Assembly (NCBI RefSeq): GCF_031157275.1
Contig: NZ_JAVIFW010000002.1
Coordinates: 186,001-250,000, forward strand
DNA: 64,000 nucleotides
Reading direction: 5' to 3'
Source: Streptomyces sp. LHD-70
Lineage (GTDB): Bacteria; Actinomycetota; Actinomycetes; Streptomycetales; Streptomycetaceae
The notes below the pieces were generated by a model, which saw nothing but the letters and a program-made list of their open reading frames with translations, ran no database searches and was not told the origin of the DNA. Below, piece after piece: positions 22,611-31,420 of the stretch (within the stretch, counting starts at the first letter, position 1; the number at the start of each line of letters is the position of its first letter). The position numbers and the translations under genes were made by a program.

Positions 22611-23078
22611 ATGGACACACAGCTCACGGACACCCAGCCCACGGACACCCAGCCCACCGACACCGACACCGGCCCCCGGACCGATGCCGCCGATCTCGCG
22701 GCCATCGGGCAGGTCGTCGCCACCGTCCAGCGCACCCAGCGCGCCAAGGACGCCGAGGGGTTCCTCGCGCTCTTCCACCCCGACGCCCTGTGGACCACCG
22801 GCCACGGCAAGGTCCTCGTCGGCCTCGACGCCATCGCCGAGTTCACGCGTGCCGTGCTGCCGCAGGCCGACTGGGACGGGGAGGTCACGTACGACGTCGT
22901 CCACGCGCAGTTCCTGCGCCCGGACGTGGCGGCGGTCAAGGTGCGGCAGGTCTACCACGCACCCGACGGCGACCCGGGCGGGGACACCGAGGGCGCGCCG
23001 CTGTACGTGATGAGCCGGCAGAGCGACGGCAGATGGCTGCTGCACGCCTGCCAGAACACGCCGGTCCTCCAGGGCTGA
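22611..23078 (+). CDS. SgcJ/EcaC-family protein (SnoaL-like fold), predicted SoxR target
   Basis: A 155-residue protein with a cone-shaped SnoaL/NTF2-like fold. Residues 1-25 are a low-complexity Asp-Thr-Gln-Pro repeat. The domain runs from DLAAIGQVVATVQRTQRAKD through FLALFHPDALWTTGHGKVLV to DGRWLLHACQNTPV. EcaC in S. coelicolor is a member of the SoxR regulon induced by redox-cycling antibiotics; the SoxR promoter in front of this gene supports the same role here. The molecular reaction is not known for the family. Confidence 0.85.
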   Translation: MDTQLTDTQPTDTQPTDTDTGPRTDAADLAAIGQVVATVQRTQRAKDAEGFLALFHPDALWTTGHGKVLVGLDAIAEFTRAVLPQADWDGEVTYDVVHAQFLRPDVAAVKVRQVYHAPDGDPGGDTEGAPLYVMSRQSDGRWLLHACQNTPVLQG

Positions 23079-23125
23079 AGGGCCCCGGCGGACACGACTA
23101 CGACGGCAGTACGGCAGCTACGACG

Positions 23126-23162
23126 GCGGCGGGCCGCCCCCGGACAAGGGGCGGCCCGCCGC
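23126..23162. terminator. Strong hairpin between the convergent ecaC-like and dicarboxylate transporter genes
   Basis: 15-bp perfect arms (GCGGCGGGCCGCCCC and complement) with a 7-nt loop. It lies 48 bp after the plus-strand stop and can terminate transcription from both sides. Confidence 0.8.
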
Positions 23163-23186
23163 GCATCAGCCACAGAGGCAGAGGGT

Positions 23187-23241
23187 CAGACAGTTCAGAG
23201 AGTCAGAGGGTCAGAGGGTCAGAGGGTCAGAGGGTCAGAGG
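23187..23241. repeat. Tandem 8-bp repeat spanning the dctA stop codon
   Basis: About six copies of CAGAGGGT, the outer ones degenerate. On the minus strand each unit carries TGA (CCCTCTGA), and the dctA stop at 23235-23237 is the first of them. Because eight is not a multiple of three, TGAs close all three frames within 24 bases. Confidence 0.85.
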
Positions 23242-24605
23242 GCCTTGACCGGCTCCTTCTCCCCCGCTCCCCCAGGCCCCTCCGACTGCTCCGGCAGCTC
23301 CACCTCCGAAGCGGGCGCGTGGTCGTCGACCAGGGTGCGCTCGTCGAACGGGATCTGTCCGGCGAGGACCTGCGCGGCGCGCTCCTTGTCGATCTCCTTG
23401 GTCCAGGTGCCTACGAGGACCGTGGCGACGGCGTTGCCCGCGAAGTTGGTGAGGGCGCGGGCCTCGCTCATGAAGCGGTCGATGCCGACGATCAGGCCGA
23501 CGCCGTCGACCAGTTCGGGCCGGTGCGACTGCAGGCCGCCCGCGAGCGTGGCCAGACCGGCGCCGGTGACGCCCGCCGCACCCTTCGACGCGATGATCAT
23601 GAAGACCAGGAGCGAGATCTGCTCGCCGAGCGACAGCGGGTCGCCCATCGCCTCGGCCACGAACAGCGAGGCCATCGTCAGGTAGATCGCGGTGCCGTCG
23701 AGGTTGAAGGAGTAGCCGGTCGGCACGGTGATGCCGGTGACGGGCTTGCTGACGCCGAGGTGCTCCATCTTCGCGATGAGCCGCGGCAGGGCGGACTCCG
23801 AGGACGAGGTGGAGACGATCAGCAGGAACTCGCGGCCCAGGTACTTCAGGAGCGTGAAGATGTTGATGCCCGTGACGATCTTCAGGATCGCGCCGAGCAC
23901 CACGAAGACGAACAGGGCGCAGGTGACGTAGAAGCCGATCATGATGACCGCGAGCGACTTCAGGGCGTCCAGGCCGGTCTCGCCGACGACCGCGGCGATC
24001 GCGCCGAACGCACCGACCGGCGCGGCCCACATGATCATGCCGAGGACGCGGAAGACGAGGCGCTGGATGTGCCCGATGCCGCGGATGATCGGCTCACCCG
24101 TGGACCCCATCGCCTGCAGCGCGAAGCCGCAGAGCAGGGCGACGAGCAGGGTCTGCAGGACCGACTCGCCGGTGAAAGCGGAGACGATCGTCGTCGGGAT
24201 GATGCCGAGCAGGAAGTCCGCGGTGGACTCCGATCCGCCCTCGGCCTGCGCCTCGCCGGCGCCGCGTACGGCCTCGGTGAGCTGCAGTCCGTGGCCGGGC
24301 TCCAGGATGTTGCCGACGACCAGGCCGATGGCGAGGGCGACGGTCGACATCAGCATGAAGTACCCGAGCGCGAGCCCGCCGACGGCGCCGACCTTGGCGG
24401 CCTTCCGTACGGAGCCCACGCCGAGGACGATGGTGCAGAAGATGATCGGCGAGATCATCATCTTGATCAGGTTCACGAAGCCGGTACCGAGTGGCTTCAG
24501 CTCCACCGCGATGCCTGGCGCGGCGAAACCGACGGCAATGCCGAGCAGCACCGCGCCGATCACGGCGATATAGAGAAAGTGGGTTCTGTCCCGCTTGGCG
24601 GCCAC
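23235..24605 (-). CDS. dctA: Cation:C4-dicarboxylate symporter (DctA family)
   Basis: A 456-residue membrane transporter of the DAACS family that takes up succinate, fumarate or malate with protons or sodium. Helices are regular; the two hairpin loops show SSSESALPRLIAKME (the serine-rich HP1) and TGYSFNLDGTAIYLTMA (the substrate and cation-binding NxDGT motif). VFMIIASKGAAGVTGAG (HP2) and FAGNAVATVLVGTW follow. GTG 24605 has GAGGAGG five bases upstream, which favours it over ATG 24620. A CitA/CitB-like two-component system is encoded divergently and probably controls it. Confidence 0.93.
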   Translation of the reverse strand: MAAKRDRTHFLYIAVIGAVLLGIAVGFAAPGIAVELKPLGTGFVNLIKMMISPIIFCTIVLGVGSVRKAAKVGAVGGLALGYFMLMSTVALAIGLVVGNILEPGHGLQLTEAVRGAGEAQAEGGSESTADFLLGIIPTTIVSAFTGESVLQTLLVALLCGFALQAMGSTGEPIIRGIGHIQRLVFRVLGMIMWAAPVGAFGAIAAVVGETGLDALKSLAVIMIGFYVTCALFVFVVLGAILKIVTGINIFTLLKYLGREFLLIVSTSSSESALPRLIAKMEHLGVSKPVTGITVPTGYSFNLDGTAIYLTMASLFVAEAMGDPLSLGEQISLLVFMIIASKGAAGVTGAGLATLAGGLQSHRPELVDGVGLIVGIDRFMSEARALTNFAGNAVATVLVGTWTKEIDKERAAQVLAGQIPFDERTLVDDHAPASEVELPEQSEGPGGAGEKEPVKAL

Positions 24606-24726
24606 GGTGCCTCCTCGCACATACGGCTCTGTTGACGACCCTGCCGACGCCGGGAGAGCTCCAGCCCACCTCGGAAAACGCGGCTCACGTCCTGACAGCG
24701 GTCCCGGTGAATATCCATCACGGCCG

Positions 24727-24738
24727 TGACCCGGGTCA
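24727..24738. promoter_or_regulatory. Palindrome in the dctA / sensor-kinase divergent promoter region
   Basis: TGACCCGGGTCA is a perfect 12-bp palindrome, flanked by CACGGCCGTG. It lies between the divergent genes and could bind the CitB-type regulator encoded downstream. On the plus strand TTGCGT and TATACG (spaced 16 bp, near 24743 and 24766) look like the promoter of the kinase gene. Confidence 0.45.
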
Positions 24739-24787
24739 CCCTTGCGTTCATTTAGTTCGTGCTTATACGACCAGGCACCATGGACGT

Positions 24788-26422
24788 GTGCCCCGAATCC
24801 CCCACGTCCCGCACGTCCCCCGCCCGCACGTCCCCCGCCCCCGCAGCCTCGCCGGCCAGCTGTTCGCCATGCAGGTCGTGCTCGTGGCGGTGGTCGTGGC
24901 CGGGTGCGCCGTGTTCGCGTACCTCACCGCGCACCGGATGGCCGAGGACGCGGCGGAGCGGCAGGCGGCGGCCACCGCGCGGGCCGTCGCCGAGTCGCCG
25001 TCGGTGCGGGCGGCGGTGCGGGAGGCGGATCCGAGCCGGGTGCTGCAGCCGTACGCGGAGAAGGTGCGCAGGGCGACCGATGTGGACTTCGTGACGATCA
25101 TGAATCCGCGGGGGATCCGCTGGACGCATCCGACGCCGGAGAACATCGGCGAGAGGTTCCTCGGGCACATCGGGCCCGCCCTGGAGGGCCGGACGTTCCA
25201 CGAGACGTACACCGGGACGCTCGGTCCCTCCGTGCGGGTGGTGACGCCGATCGAGGACCGGGGGCGGATCGTCGGCCTGGTCAGTGCGGGCATCACGATC
25301 GAGGAGATCACCGAGCAGGTACGGGACCAGCTGACCGCGCTCGTCGGGGTCGCGGCGGCCGCGCTCGCGCTCGGCGGGCTCGGTACGTACGTGGTGAACG
25401 CGCGCCTTCGCCGGCATACGCACGGGATGAACGCGGCCGAGCTGTCGCAGATGCACGGGTACCACCAGGCGGCGCTGCACGCGGTGCGCGAGGGGCTGCT
25501 GATGCTGGACGGGCAGCGGCGGATCGCGTTGATCAACGACGGGGCGCGGGAACTGCTCGGGCTCGGTGAGGAAGCGGTCGGCCGGGGCATCGCGGATCTG
25601 GGGCTGCCGACGCCGTTGACGGGGGCGCTGCTCGCCGCCGAGCCGCGGGTCGACGAGGTGCATCTGACCGGTGACCGGGTGGTCGTGCTCAACACCTCGC
25701 CGGTGTCCGGGGGCGAGCGGCGCGGCACCGTCGTCACACTGCGGGACCACACCGAACTGCAGGCCCTCACCGGGGAGTTGAACCACGAGCGGGGGTTCAC
25801 GCAGGCCTTGCGCTCGCAGGCGCACGAGGCGGCGAACCGGCTGCACACCGTGGTCTCGCTGATCGAGCTGGGCCGCGCCGACGAGGCGGTGCGGTTCGCG
25901 ACGGCGGAGCTGGAGCTGGCGCAGGCGCTGACCGACCAGGTGGTGACGTCGGTGGGTGAGCCGGTGCTCGCGGCGCTGCTGCTCGGCAAGGCGGCGCAGG
26001 CCAACGAGCACGGGGTGGAGCTGGTGGTGTCCGAGGACAGCCGGATGGACGACGGGCTGCTTCCGGACTCGCTGCCGGCCCGTGACCTGGTGACGGTCCT
26101 GGGCAATCTGATCGACAACGCGGTGGACGCGGCGACCGGCACACCGGGCGGTCGGGTTACGGTGACCGCGCGCGCCGCCGAGGCGGAGCTGCTCCTCCGG
26201 GTCGGCGACAACGGGCCCGGCATACCCGCGGACACGGATGTGTTCCGGCGCGGCTGGTCCGGCAAGGGACCGGGGCGCGGCCTCGGCCTGGCCCTGGTCC
26301 GGCAGACGGTGCACCGGCACGGCGGCTCGGTCGAGGTGACCGACTCCGCGGACGGCGGTGCGGAGTTCACCGTACGGCTGCCGCTGCGACGAGAGGGGCG
26401 GCCCCCAGGGGGCGAGGCGTGA
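24788..26422 (+). CDS. CitA/DcuS-type sensor histidine kinase
   Basis: A 544-residue membrane kinase that would sense an external dicarboxylate or tricarboxylate. Two membrane helices (about 22-45 and 175-198) enclose a periplasmic-type PAS sensor domain with TIMNPRGIRWTHPTPENIGE. A cytoplasmic PAS domain (about 220-320) follows. The H box is LRSQAHEAANRLHTVVSLIE, the N box GNLIDNAVDAATG, and the ATP lid DNGPGIPADTD with GRGLGLALV. GTG 24788 begins the Pro/His-rich leader. The response regulator gene follows 36 bp on, and dctA is divergent. Confidence 0.9.
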   Translation: MPRIPHVPHVPRPHVPRPRSLAGQLFAMQVVLVAVVVAGCAVFAYLTAHRMAEDAAERQAAATARAVAESPSVRAAVREADPSRVLQPYAEKVRRATDVDFVTIMNPRGIRWTHPTPENIGERFLGHIGPALEGRTFHETYTGTLGPSVRVVTPIEDRGRIVGLVSAGITIEEITEQVRDQLTALVGVAAAALALGGLGTYVVNARLRRHTHGMNAAELSQMHGYHQAALHAVREGLLMLDGQRRIALINDGARELLGLGEEAVGRGIADLGLPTPLTGALLAAEPRVDEVHLTGDRVVVLNTSPVSGGERRGTVVTLRDHTELQALTGELNHERGFTQALRSQAHEAANRLHTVVSLIELGRADEAVRFATAELELAQALTDQVVTSVGEPVLAALLLGKAAQANEHGVELVVSEDSRMDDGLLPDSLPARDLVTVLGNLIDNAVDAATGTPGGRVTVTARAAEAELLLRVGDNGPGIPADTDVFRRGWSGKGPGRGLGLALVRQTVHRHGGSVEVTDSADGGAEFTVRLPLRREGRPPGGEA

Positions 26423-26458
26423 TCCAGGACGTGTCCGCATGACCGGAGAGGGGCCCGC

Positions 26459-27157
26459 ATGACCGGAGCCGAGGACTCCGCGCCCGCGATCCGGGTGCTC
26501 GTCGTCGAGGACGACCCGGTGGCGGCGGACGCGCACGTCCAGTACGTGGACCGGGTGCCCGGATTCCGTACGGTCGGCAAGGCCCACTCGGGCGCCGAGG
26601 CGCGCCGGGTGCTCGACCGGACCGAGGTGGACCTGCTGCTGCTCGACCTGTACCTGCCGGACGGCCACGGTCTGCAGCTGGCGCGTTCGCTGCGCGCGGC
26701 GGGGCATCACGCGGATGTGATCGCGGTGACGTCGGCGCGTGATCTGACGATCGTGCGCGAGGGCGTCTCGCTCGGGGTCGTGCAGTACGTCCTGAAGCCG
26801 TTCACCTTCGCCACGCTGCGGGACCGGCTCGTGCGGTACGCGGAGTTCCGGGGCGCGGCCGGGGAGGCGGACAGTCAGGCCGAGGTGGACCGGGCGCTCG
26901 CGACCCTGCGTTCGCCGGGGCCGGTGGCGCTGCCGAAGGGCTTGAGCGCGCCGACCCTGGAGCGGGTCACGCAGACGCTGCGGGCGGCCTCGCCCGAGGG
27001 CCTGACGGCGACGGCCGCGGCGGCCGCGGCGGGTCTGTCGCGGATCACGGCCCGCCGCTATCTGGAGCACCTGGTGACATCGGGCCGGGCGGCGCGCAGC
27101 CCGCAGTACGGACAGGTCGGCCGCCCGGAGCTGCACTACCGGTGGCTGAGCGGCTGA
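26459..27157 (+). CDS. CitB/DcuR-type response regulator
   Basis: A 232-residue regulator. The receiver domain (about 10-130) has VVEDDPVAADAHVQYV, phosphoacceptor Asp in LLLDLYLPDGHG, Thr/Ser in VTSARD and Lys in YVLKPFTF. The C-terminal DNA-binding part reads LTATAAAAAAGLSRITARRY then LEHLVTSGRAARSPQYGQVG, the CitB-family helix-turn-helix. ATG 26459 has GGAGAGGGG upstream. It is expected to regulate the divergent dctA gene in response to the paired kinase. Confidence 0.9.
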   Translation: MTGAEDSAPAIRVLVVEDDPVAADAHVQYVDRVPGFRTVGKAHSGAEARRVLDRTEVDLLLLDLYLPDGHGLQLARSLRAAGHHADVIAVTSARDLTIVREGVSLGVVQYVLKPFTFATLRDRLVRYAEFRGAAGEADSQAEVDRALATLRSPGPVALPKGLSAPTLERVTQTLRAASPEGLTATAAAAAAGLSRITARRYLEHLVTSGRAARSPQYGQVGRPELHYRWLSG

Positions 27158-27215
27158 GCGGCTGAACGGCTGCTGAGCGGCGGATGACGACTGATCGGCT
27201 GAGCGGCTGAGCGGC
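27143..27215. repeat. Irregular tandem 8-bp repeats over the response-regulator stop codon
   Basis: Copies of CGGCTGAG begin in the last codons of the regulator gene and continue, with some 9-11-bp variants, for about 70 bp. Nearly every unit contains TGA, which recurs in all three frames. Confidence 0.8.
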
Positions 27216-27248
27216 ACCCGGGCCGGAGGCCTCGTACCGCGCGCGCAA

Positions 27249-27262
27249 TAACAACGTTGTCA
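27249..27262. promoter_or_regulatory. LacI-type operator candidate before the sugar ABC operon
   Basis: TAACAACGTTGTCA contains the perfect core ACAACGTTGT with a central CG, the form of LacI-family operators. It lies about 130 bp before the start of the binding-protein gene in the promoter region (27216-27389). Confidence 0.55.
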
Positions 27263-27389
27263 CGGAACCTCAGACCCCCTACGCACAGGCATTGACCAGC
27301 CTCGGAGCGTCGCCTTACGTTCACCGGGCAGCCAGCGAAGGCGCCCGCCAAGGCCGCCCGGTCACGTATGGCTGGTAGGAGGTCGTGCC

Positions 27390-28751
27390 GTGCCCCGCCC
27401 CAGCGCTCCCGTGCTCCTGACCGCCGCCGCCGTGTTCGCCGCCGCCACGCTCACCGCCTGCGGTGGGGGCGCCGAGAGCGACCCGGACGTCGTGAAGGTC
27501 TCGTACAAGCAGTCCACGGACAACCAGATCCGGGTGATGGACAAGTACCTGGGCGAGATGAAGAAGCAGTTCGAGAAGGCGCATCCGGGCAAGAAGGTGA
27601 AGCTCGTCCCGATCAAGGCGCCGGACTCGGAGTACTACACGAAGCTGCAGCAGATGCTGCGCTCCCCGAAGACCGCTCCCGACCTCGTGTACGAGGACAC
27701 GTTCCTCATCAACTCGGACATCACGAGCGGGTACTTGAAGCCCCTGGACCCGTATCTGAAGAAGTGGAAGGACTGGGACCAGTTCGTCGACACCGCGAAG
27801 GCGGCGGCGAAGGGCGAGGACGGCAAGACGTACGGCGTGCCGGACGGGACGGACACGCGGGGCCTGTGGTTCAGCAAGGACATCTTCAAGAAGGCGGGCC
27901 TGCCCGAGGACTGGCAGCCGAAGAACTGGGCGGAGATCCTGGACGCGGCCCGCACGATCAAGAAGAAGGTCCCGGGCGTCATCCCGCTGAACGTCTACAC
28001 GGGCAAGCCCGCCGGTGAGATGGCCACGATGCAGGGCTTCGAGATGCTGCTCTACGGCACGGGCGAGGACCCGCTGTACGACCAGGACGCGAAGAAGTGG
28101 ATCGCGGGCGGCAAGGGCTTCAAGGACTCGCTGGAGTTCGTGGAGACCGTCTACAAGGAGAAGCTCGGCCCCGAGGTCTCCGACGCGCTCGACCCGAACA
28201 TCGGCACCCGCGCCCGCGGCGAGCTGATGCCCGAGGGCAAGCTGGCCATCAACCTGGACGGCTCGTGGCTGCCGCAGGACTGGCAGGCCGGCGCGGGGCA
28301 CGAATGGCCCGAGTGGTCAAAGGAGTTGGGCCTCGCGCACATGCCGACGCAGCACGGCCAGGCGCCCGGCAAGGTGAGCATGTCCGGCGGCTGGACGTGG
28401 GCGGTCCCGTCGAAGGCGGCCAACCCGGACCTGGCCTTCGAGTTCATCGAGACGATGCAGACGAAGGCGAACGCGCAGAAGTGGTACGTGGCCAACTCGG
28501 GCATCGCGGTCCGCGAGGACGTCGCCGCCGACCCGGCGTACGTGAAGGCGCAGCCCGGCATCAAGTTCTTCACGGACCTGGTGGAGTACACGCACTACCG
28601 CCCGGCGTATCCCGCGTACCCGAAGGTGTCGACGGCCATCCAGGAGGCGATGGAGGGCGTGACGACCGGGGACGCCTCGGTCGCCGAGGCAGCGAAGGGG
28701 TACGACGAGGAGCTGGACTCCGTGACGAACGGTGAAGTGGTCAAGAAGTGA
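27390..28751 (+). CDS. Lipoprotein sugar-binding protein of an ABC importer
   Basis: A 453-residue extracellular solute-binding protein of family 1. The signal peptide ends in the lipobox LTAC (Cys23), so the mature protein is lipid-anchored. Conserved features include APDLVYEDTFLINSDITSGY, KTYGVPDGTDTRGLWFSKDI and GWTWAVPSKAANPD, typical of oligosaccharide binders. GTG 27390 follows GGAGG. The two permease genes overlap or abut it. The exact sugar cannot be read from sequence. Confidence 0.9.
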   Translation: MPRPSAPVLLTAAAVFAAATLTACGGGAESDPDVVKVSYKQSTDNQIRVMDKYLGEMKKQFEKAHPGKKVKLVPIKAPDSEYYTKLQQMLRSPKTAPDLVYEDTFLINSDITSGYLKPLDPYLKKWKDWDQFVDTAKAAAKGEDGKTYGVPDGTDTRGLWFSKDIFKKAGLPEDWQPKNWAEILDAARTIKKKVPGVIPLNVYTGKPAGEMATMQGFEMLLYGTGEDPLYDQDAKKWIAGGKGFKDSLEFVETVYKEKLGPEVSDALDPNIGTRARGELMPEGKLAINLDGSWLPQDWQAGAGHEWPEWSKELGLAHMPTQHGQAPGKVSMSGGWTWAVPSKAANPDLAFEFIETMQTKANAQKWYVANSGIAVREDVAADPAYVKAQPGIKFFTDLVEYTHYRPAYPAYPKVSTAIQEAMEGVTTGDASVAEAAKGYDEELDSVTNGEVVKK

Positions 28752-29650
28752 CCGCTGCCCCACAGGCCGCCGCCAAGGCACCCTCCCCCGGCCCGCGCCG
28801 CACGCTGGCGCGGGCCCTGCCCGCCTCCCCCGGCGTGGTCCTGCTGCTGTTGTTCCTGGCGGGCCCGATCGGCTACTGCGTCTATCTCGCCTTCACGGAC
28901 CTGCAGTTGACGGGTCAGGCGGAGTCGTCGTTCGTCGGTCTGGAGAACTTCACGAAGGCCTTCGGGGACGAGGACTTCCTCAACGCGGTCTGGCTGACGC
29001 TGGTGTTCACGGTGGTCTCGTCCCTGATCGGCCAGAACACGCTCGGCCTCACGCTCGCGGCCCTGATGCGGCGCGCGTCCAGGCCGGTGCGCACGCTGAC
29101 CGGCGGGATCGTGGTGGTGGCGTGGGTGCTGCCCGAGGTGGTCGCGGGCTTTCTGCTGTACGCGTTCTTCCGCCGCGAGGGCACCCTGAACGAGATCCTG
29201 GACTGGCTCGGACTGCCCGGCCAGAACTGGATGTTCACGCTGCCGATCCTGGCGGTGTCGTTCGCGAACGTGTGGCGCGGCACGGCGTTCTCGATGCTGG
29301 TGTACTCGGCGGCCCTGAACGAGATCCCGAAAGAGGTCACGGAGGCGGCGGAGGTGGACGGCGCGAGCGGCTGGCGGCGCATGTGGCACATCACGCTGCC
29401 GATGATCCGCCGCTCCATCGGCACCAACCTGATGCTCAACACCCTGCAGACCCTGTCGGTGTTCGGCCTGATCTGGGTGATGACCCGCGGCGGCCCCGGC
29501 AACCGCAGCCAGACCCTGCCGCTCTACATGTACGAGCAGGCCTTCCAGAACCACATGATCGGCTACGCGACGGCGGTGGCGCTGCTGCTGCTCGTGGTCG
29601 GCTCGCTGTTCTCCCTCGTCTACATGCGCCTGCTGCGCACGGAGGCCTGA
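28748..29650 (+). CDS. ABC sugar transporter permease 1 (MalF-like)
   Basis: A 300-residue inner membrane permease with six predicted helices. The EAA coupling loop is VTEAAEVDGASGWRRMWHIT, where the ATPase docks. The GTG start overlaps the TGA of the binding-protein gene. Together with the next gene it forms the channel of the importer. Confidence 0.92.
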   Translation: MTAAPQAAAKAPSPGPRRTLARALPASPGVVLLLLFLAGPIGYCVYLAFTDLQLTGQAESSFVGLENFTKAFGDEDFLNAVWLTLVFTVVSSLIGQNTLGLTLAALMRRASRPVRTLTGGIVVVAWVLPEVVAGFLLYAFFRREGTLNEILDWLGLPGQNWMFTLPILAVSFANVWRGTAFSMLVYSAALNEIPKEVTEAAEVDGASGWRRMWHITLPMIRRSIGTNLMLNTLQTLSVFGLIWVMTRGGPGNRSQTLPLYMYEQAFQNHMIGYATAVALLLLVVGSLFSLVYMRLLRTEA

Positions 29651-30526
29651 GTGTCCGACGCCGTGAAGCTCCCCGTGCCCGACGCCGTACGGCGCACCGC
29701 TGCCGCCCGCCGCACGACGCGCAGGCTCGCCGCGGACGTTTCGCTCCTCGCCGTGGCGGCCGCGTTCGTCCTGCCGCTGGCCTGGGTGCTGCTCTCCGCC
29801 GTGGACGCCGACGCCGATCTGCGGGTGAAGGTGCCGAAGGAGTTCACCTTCGCCAACTTCGACGCGGTGCTCGTCGACGACGTGACGTTCACGCCGCTGC
29901 TCAACAGCCTGATCCTGTGCGGCGGCGCCACCCTCCTGACGGTCGCGTGCGCGGCCCTCGCGGCGTACCCGCTGTCCCGCTACCGCTCCCGCACGGGCCG
30001 TGCCTTCCTGGCGACGGTGCTGTTCGCGACGTGCCTGCCGATCACGGCGATCATGGTCCCGGTGTACGCGCTGTTCGTCCAGGTGGAACTGATCGACACG
30101 ATGCACGGCACGATCCTGTTCTTCGCGGCGTCCCAACTGCCGTTCGCGGTATGGCTGATGAAGAATTTCATGGACGGCGTGCCGAAGGAGCTGGAGGAGG
30201 CGGCCTGGACGGACGGGGCGTCCCCGTTCCAGTCCCTGCTGCGGGTCGTGCTGCCCCTGATGGGGCCCGGCATCGCGGTCGTGACGGTCTACTCGTTCGT
30301 GATGATGTGGGGCAACTTCTTCGTCCCGTTCATGCTGCTGCTCTCCCCCGAGCAGATGCCGGCCTCGGTCAGCATCAACGACTTCTTCGGCAACCGCGGC
30401 ACGGTGGTCTACGGCCAGCTCGCGGCGTTCTCGATCATCTACTCCACCCCCGTGCTGCTCCTCTACATCCTGATCGCCCGCCGCCTGGGAGCCGGTTTCG
30501 CGCTCGGCGGGGCGGTCAAGGGGTGA
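29651..30526 (+). CDS. ABC sugar transporter permease 2 (MalG-like)
   Basis: A 291-residue permease with six helices and the EAA loop ELEEAAWTDGASPFQSLLRV. Its GTG follows the stop of permease 1 without a gap. The operon has no ATP-binding subunit; Streptomyces carbohydrate importers commonly share the ATPase MsiK encoded elsewhere, and that is the likely partner. Confidence 0.92.
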   Translation: MSDAVKLPVPDAVRRTAAARRTTRRLAADVSLLAVAAAFVLPLAWVLLSAVDADADLRVKVPKEFTFANFDAVLVDDVTFTPLLNSLILCGGATLLTVACAALAAYPLSRYRSRTGRAFLATVLFATCLPITAIMVPVYALFVQVELIDTMHGTILFFAASQLPFAVWLMKNFMDGVPKELEEAAWTDGASPFQSLLRVVLPLMGPGIAVVTVYSFVMMWGNFFVPFMLLLSPEQMPASVSINDFFGNRGTVVYGQLAAFSIIYSTPVLLLYILIARRLGAGFALGGAVKG

Positions 30527-30626
30527 GGACTTCCGAGTAGTAAGCCGTTACTTGGACCTTCCTACGACGAGTGTGCTCCCTGTAATCCTGGGTGAACGCA
30601 CCGTAGGCGACTGTTGAGTAGCGTTC

Positions 30627-30632
30627 TAGCGT
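30627..30632 (+). promoter_or_regulatory. -10 element of a leaderless promoter
   Basis: TAGCGT, then GACCGC, then the GTG start at 30639. The layout is identical to that before the response regulator gene at 2146 (TACGCT-GACCGC-ATG). Confidence 0.65.
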
Positions 30633-30638
30633 GACCGC

Positions 30639-31340
30639 GTGCATCAGAGCCAGGCTGCAGGCGCCACGCCGCCCTTCAACAACCTTGCTGCCCGGCGGCT
30701 GCGTGAGGCGCTCGGGATGGCGCACGGCCATGTCGCGTACAGCCTGCGGGCCAGTTACGGACTGTCGTACGTCACACCGGACACCGTGGCCGACTGGGAG
30801 CGTGGCCGGAGTGTGCCCACATCGGCCGAACTCACCGCGCTCGCGGGGGCGTTGTGGTGTGCGCCGGGTGAACTCCTGGGCGCCGCGACGACCCTGCGGG
30901 AGCACCGGATCTCCTGCGGGCTCGCCACGCAGGACGTGGCCCGGCAGGTGGGCCTCGAGCACGACGCGTATCTGCGGATGGAGGAGAGCGGCCGGTGGCG
31001 GGGCAACGAGCGGCAGTCGGCGGCGCTCGCCGAGGTCCTGTCACTCGGGGTGCGGGACTTCATCACGGTCACGGGCCGCGAGGAGACCCTCGCCGACCTG
31101 CTGCGCAGCGCGGCCACGGCCCGCTGGGAGGGCTATGTCCGCCCGGTGACCAAGCTGGTGCCGCTGCCGAAGGCCACGGTGGAGGCGGTGCTCGACGGGC
31201 TGCACGGCGAGTACCACGCGCGGATGGTGGCCACGCTGAGCTGGTCCGGCATGGAGGCCGGGGACGAGAACTCCGGGCGGGACTTCCTGGAGCGGATCGT
31301 GAAGGAGTTCTGGTCGGCGGTGCGTGACCGGGAGGGCTGA
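30639..31340 (+). CDS. XRE-type helix-turn-helix regulator
   Basis: A 233-residue DNA-binding protein with two XRE-like helix-turn-helix units: one at about 18-70 (LREALGMAHGHVAYSLRASY with TPDTVADWERGRSVPT) and a second at about 85-140 (LREHRISCGLATQDVARQVG). The C-terminal ~90 residues (VTGREETLADLLRSAATARW onward) are a helical domain of unknown role. No ribosome binding site is present, and the -10 element supports leaderless translation from GTG 30639. Targets are unknown. Confidence 0.85.
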   Translation: MHQSQAAGATPPFNNLAARRLREALGMAHGHVAYSLRASYGLSYVTPDTVADWERGRSVPTSAELTALAGALWCAPGELLGAATTLREHRISCGLATQDVARQVGLEHDAYLRMEESGRWRGNERQSAALAEVLSLGVRDFITVTGREETLADLLRSAATARWEGYVRPVTKLVPLPKATVEAVLDGLHGEYHARMVATLSWSGMEAGDENSGRDFLERIVKEFWSAVRDREG

Positions 31341-31359
31341 CCTCCCCCGAGTACCACGT

Positions 31360-31397
31360 GCGCGAGCCCCCGGTCTGTGGGGGGCCGGGAGCTCGCG
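31360..31397. terminator. Hairpin between the convergent XRE and pfkA genes
   Basis: GCGCGAG and CTCGCG outer arms enclose a CCCCC/GGGGG inner stem with a small loop. It lies between the two convergent stops at 31340 and 31421 and can serve both. Confidence 0.6.
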
Positions 31398-31420
31398 TAC
31401 GTACCCGCGTCGCGGGAGCG

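Noticed and set aside
24752..27217. Minus-strand open frame over the CitA/CitB-like genes
   Set aside because: Shadow frame rich in Arg, His and Gln; the plus-strand kinase and regulator motifs are intact.
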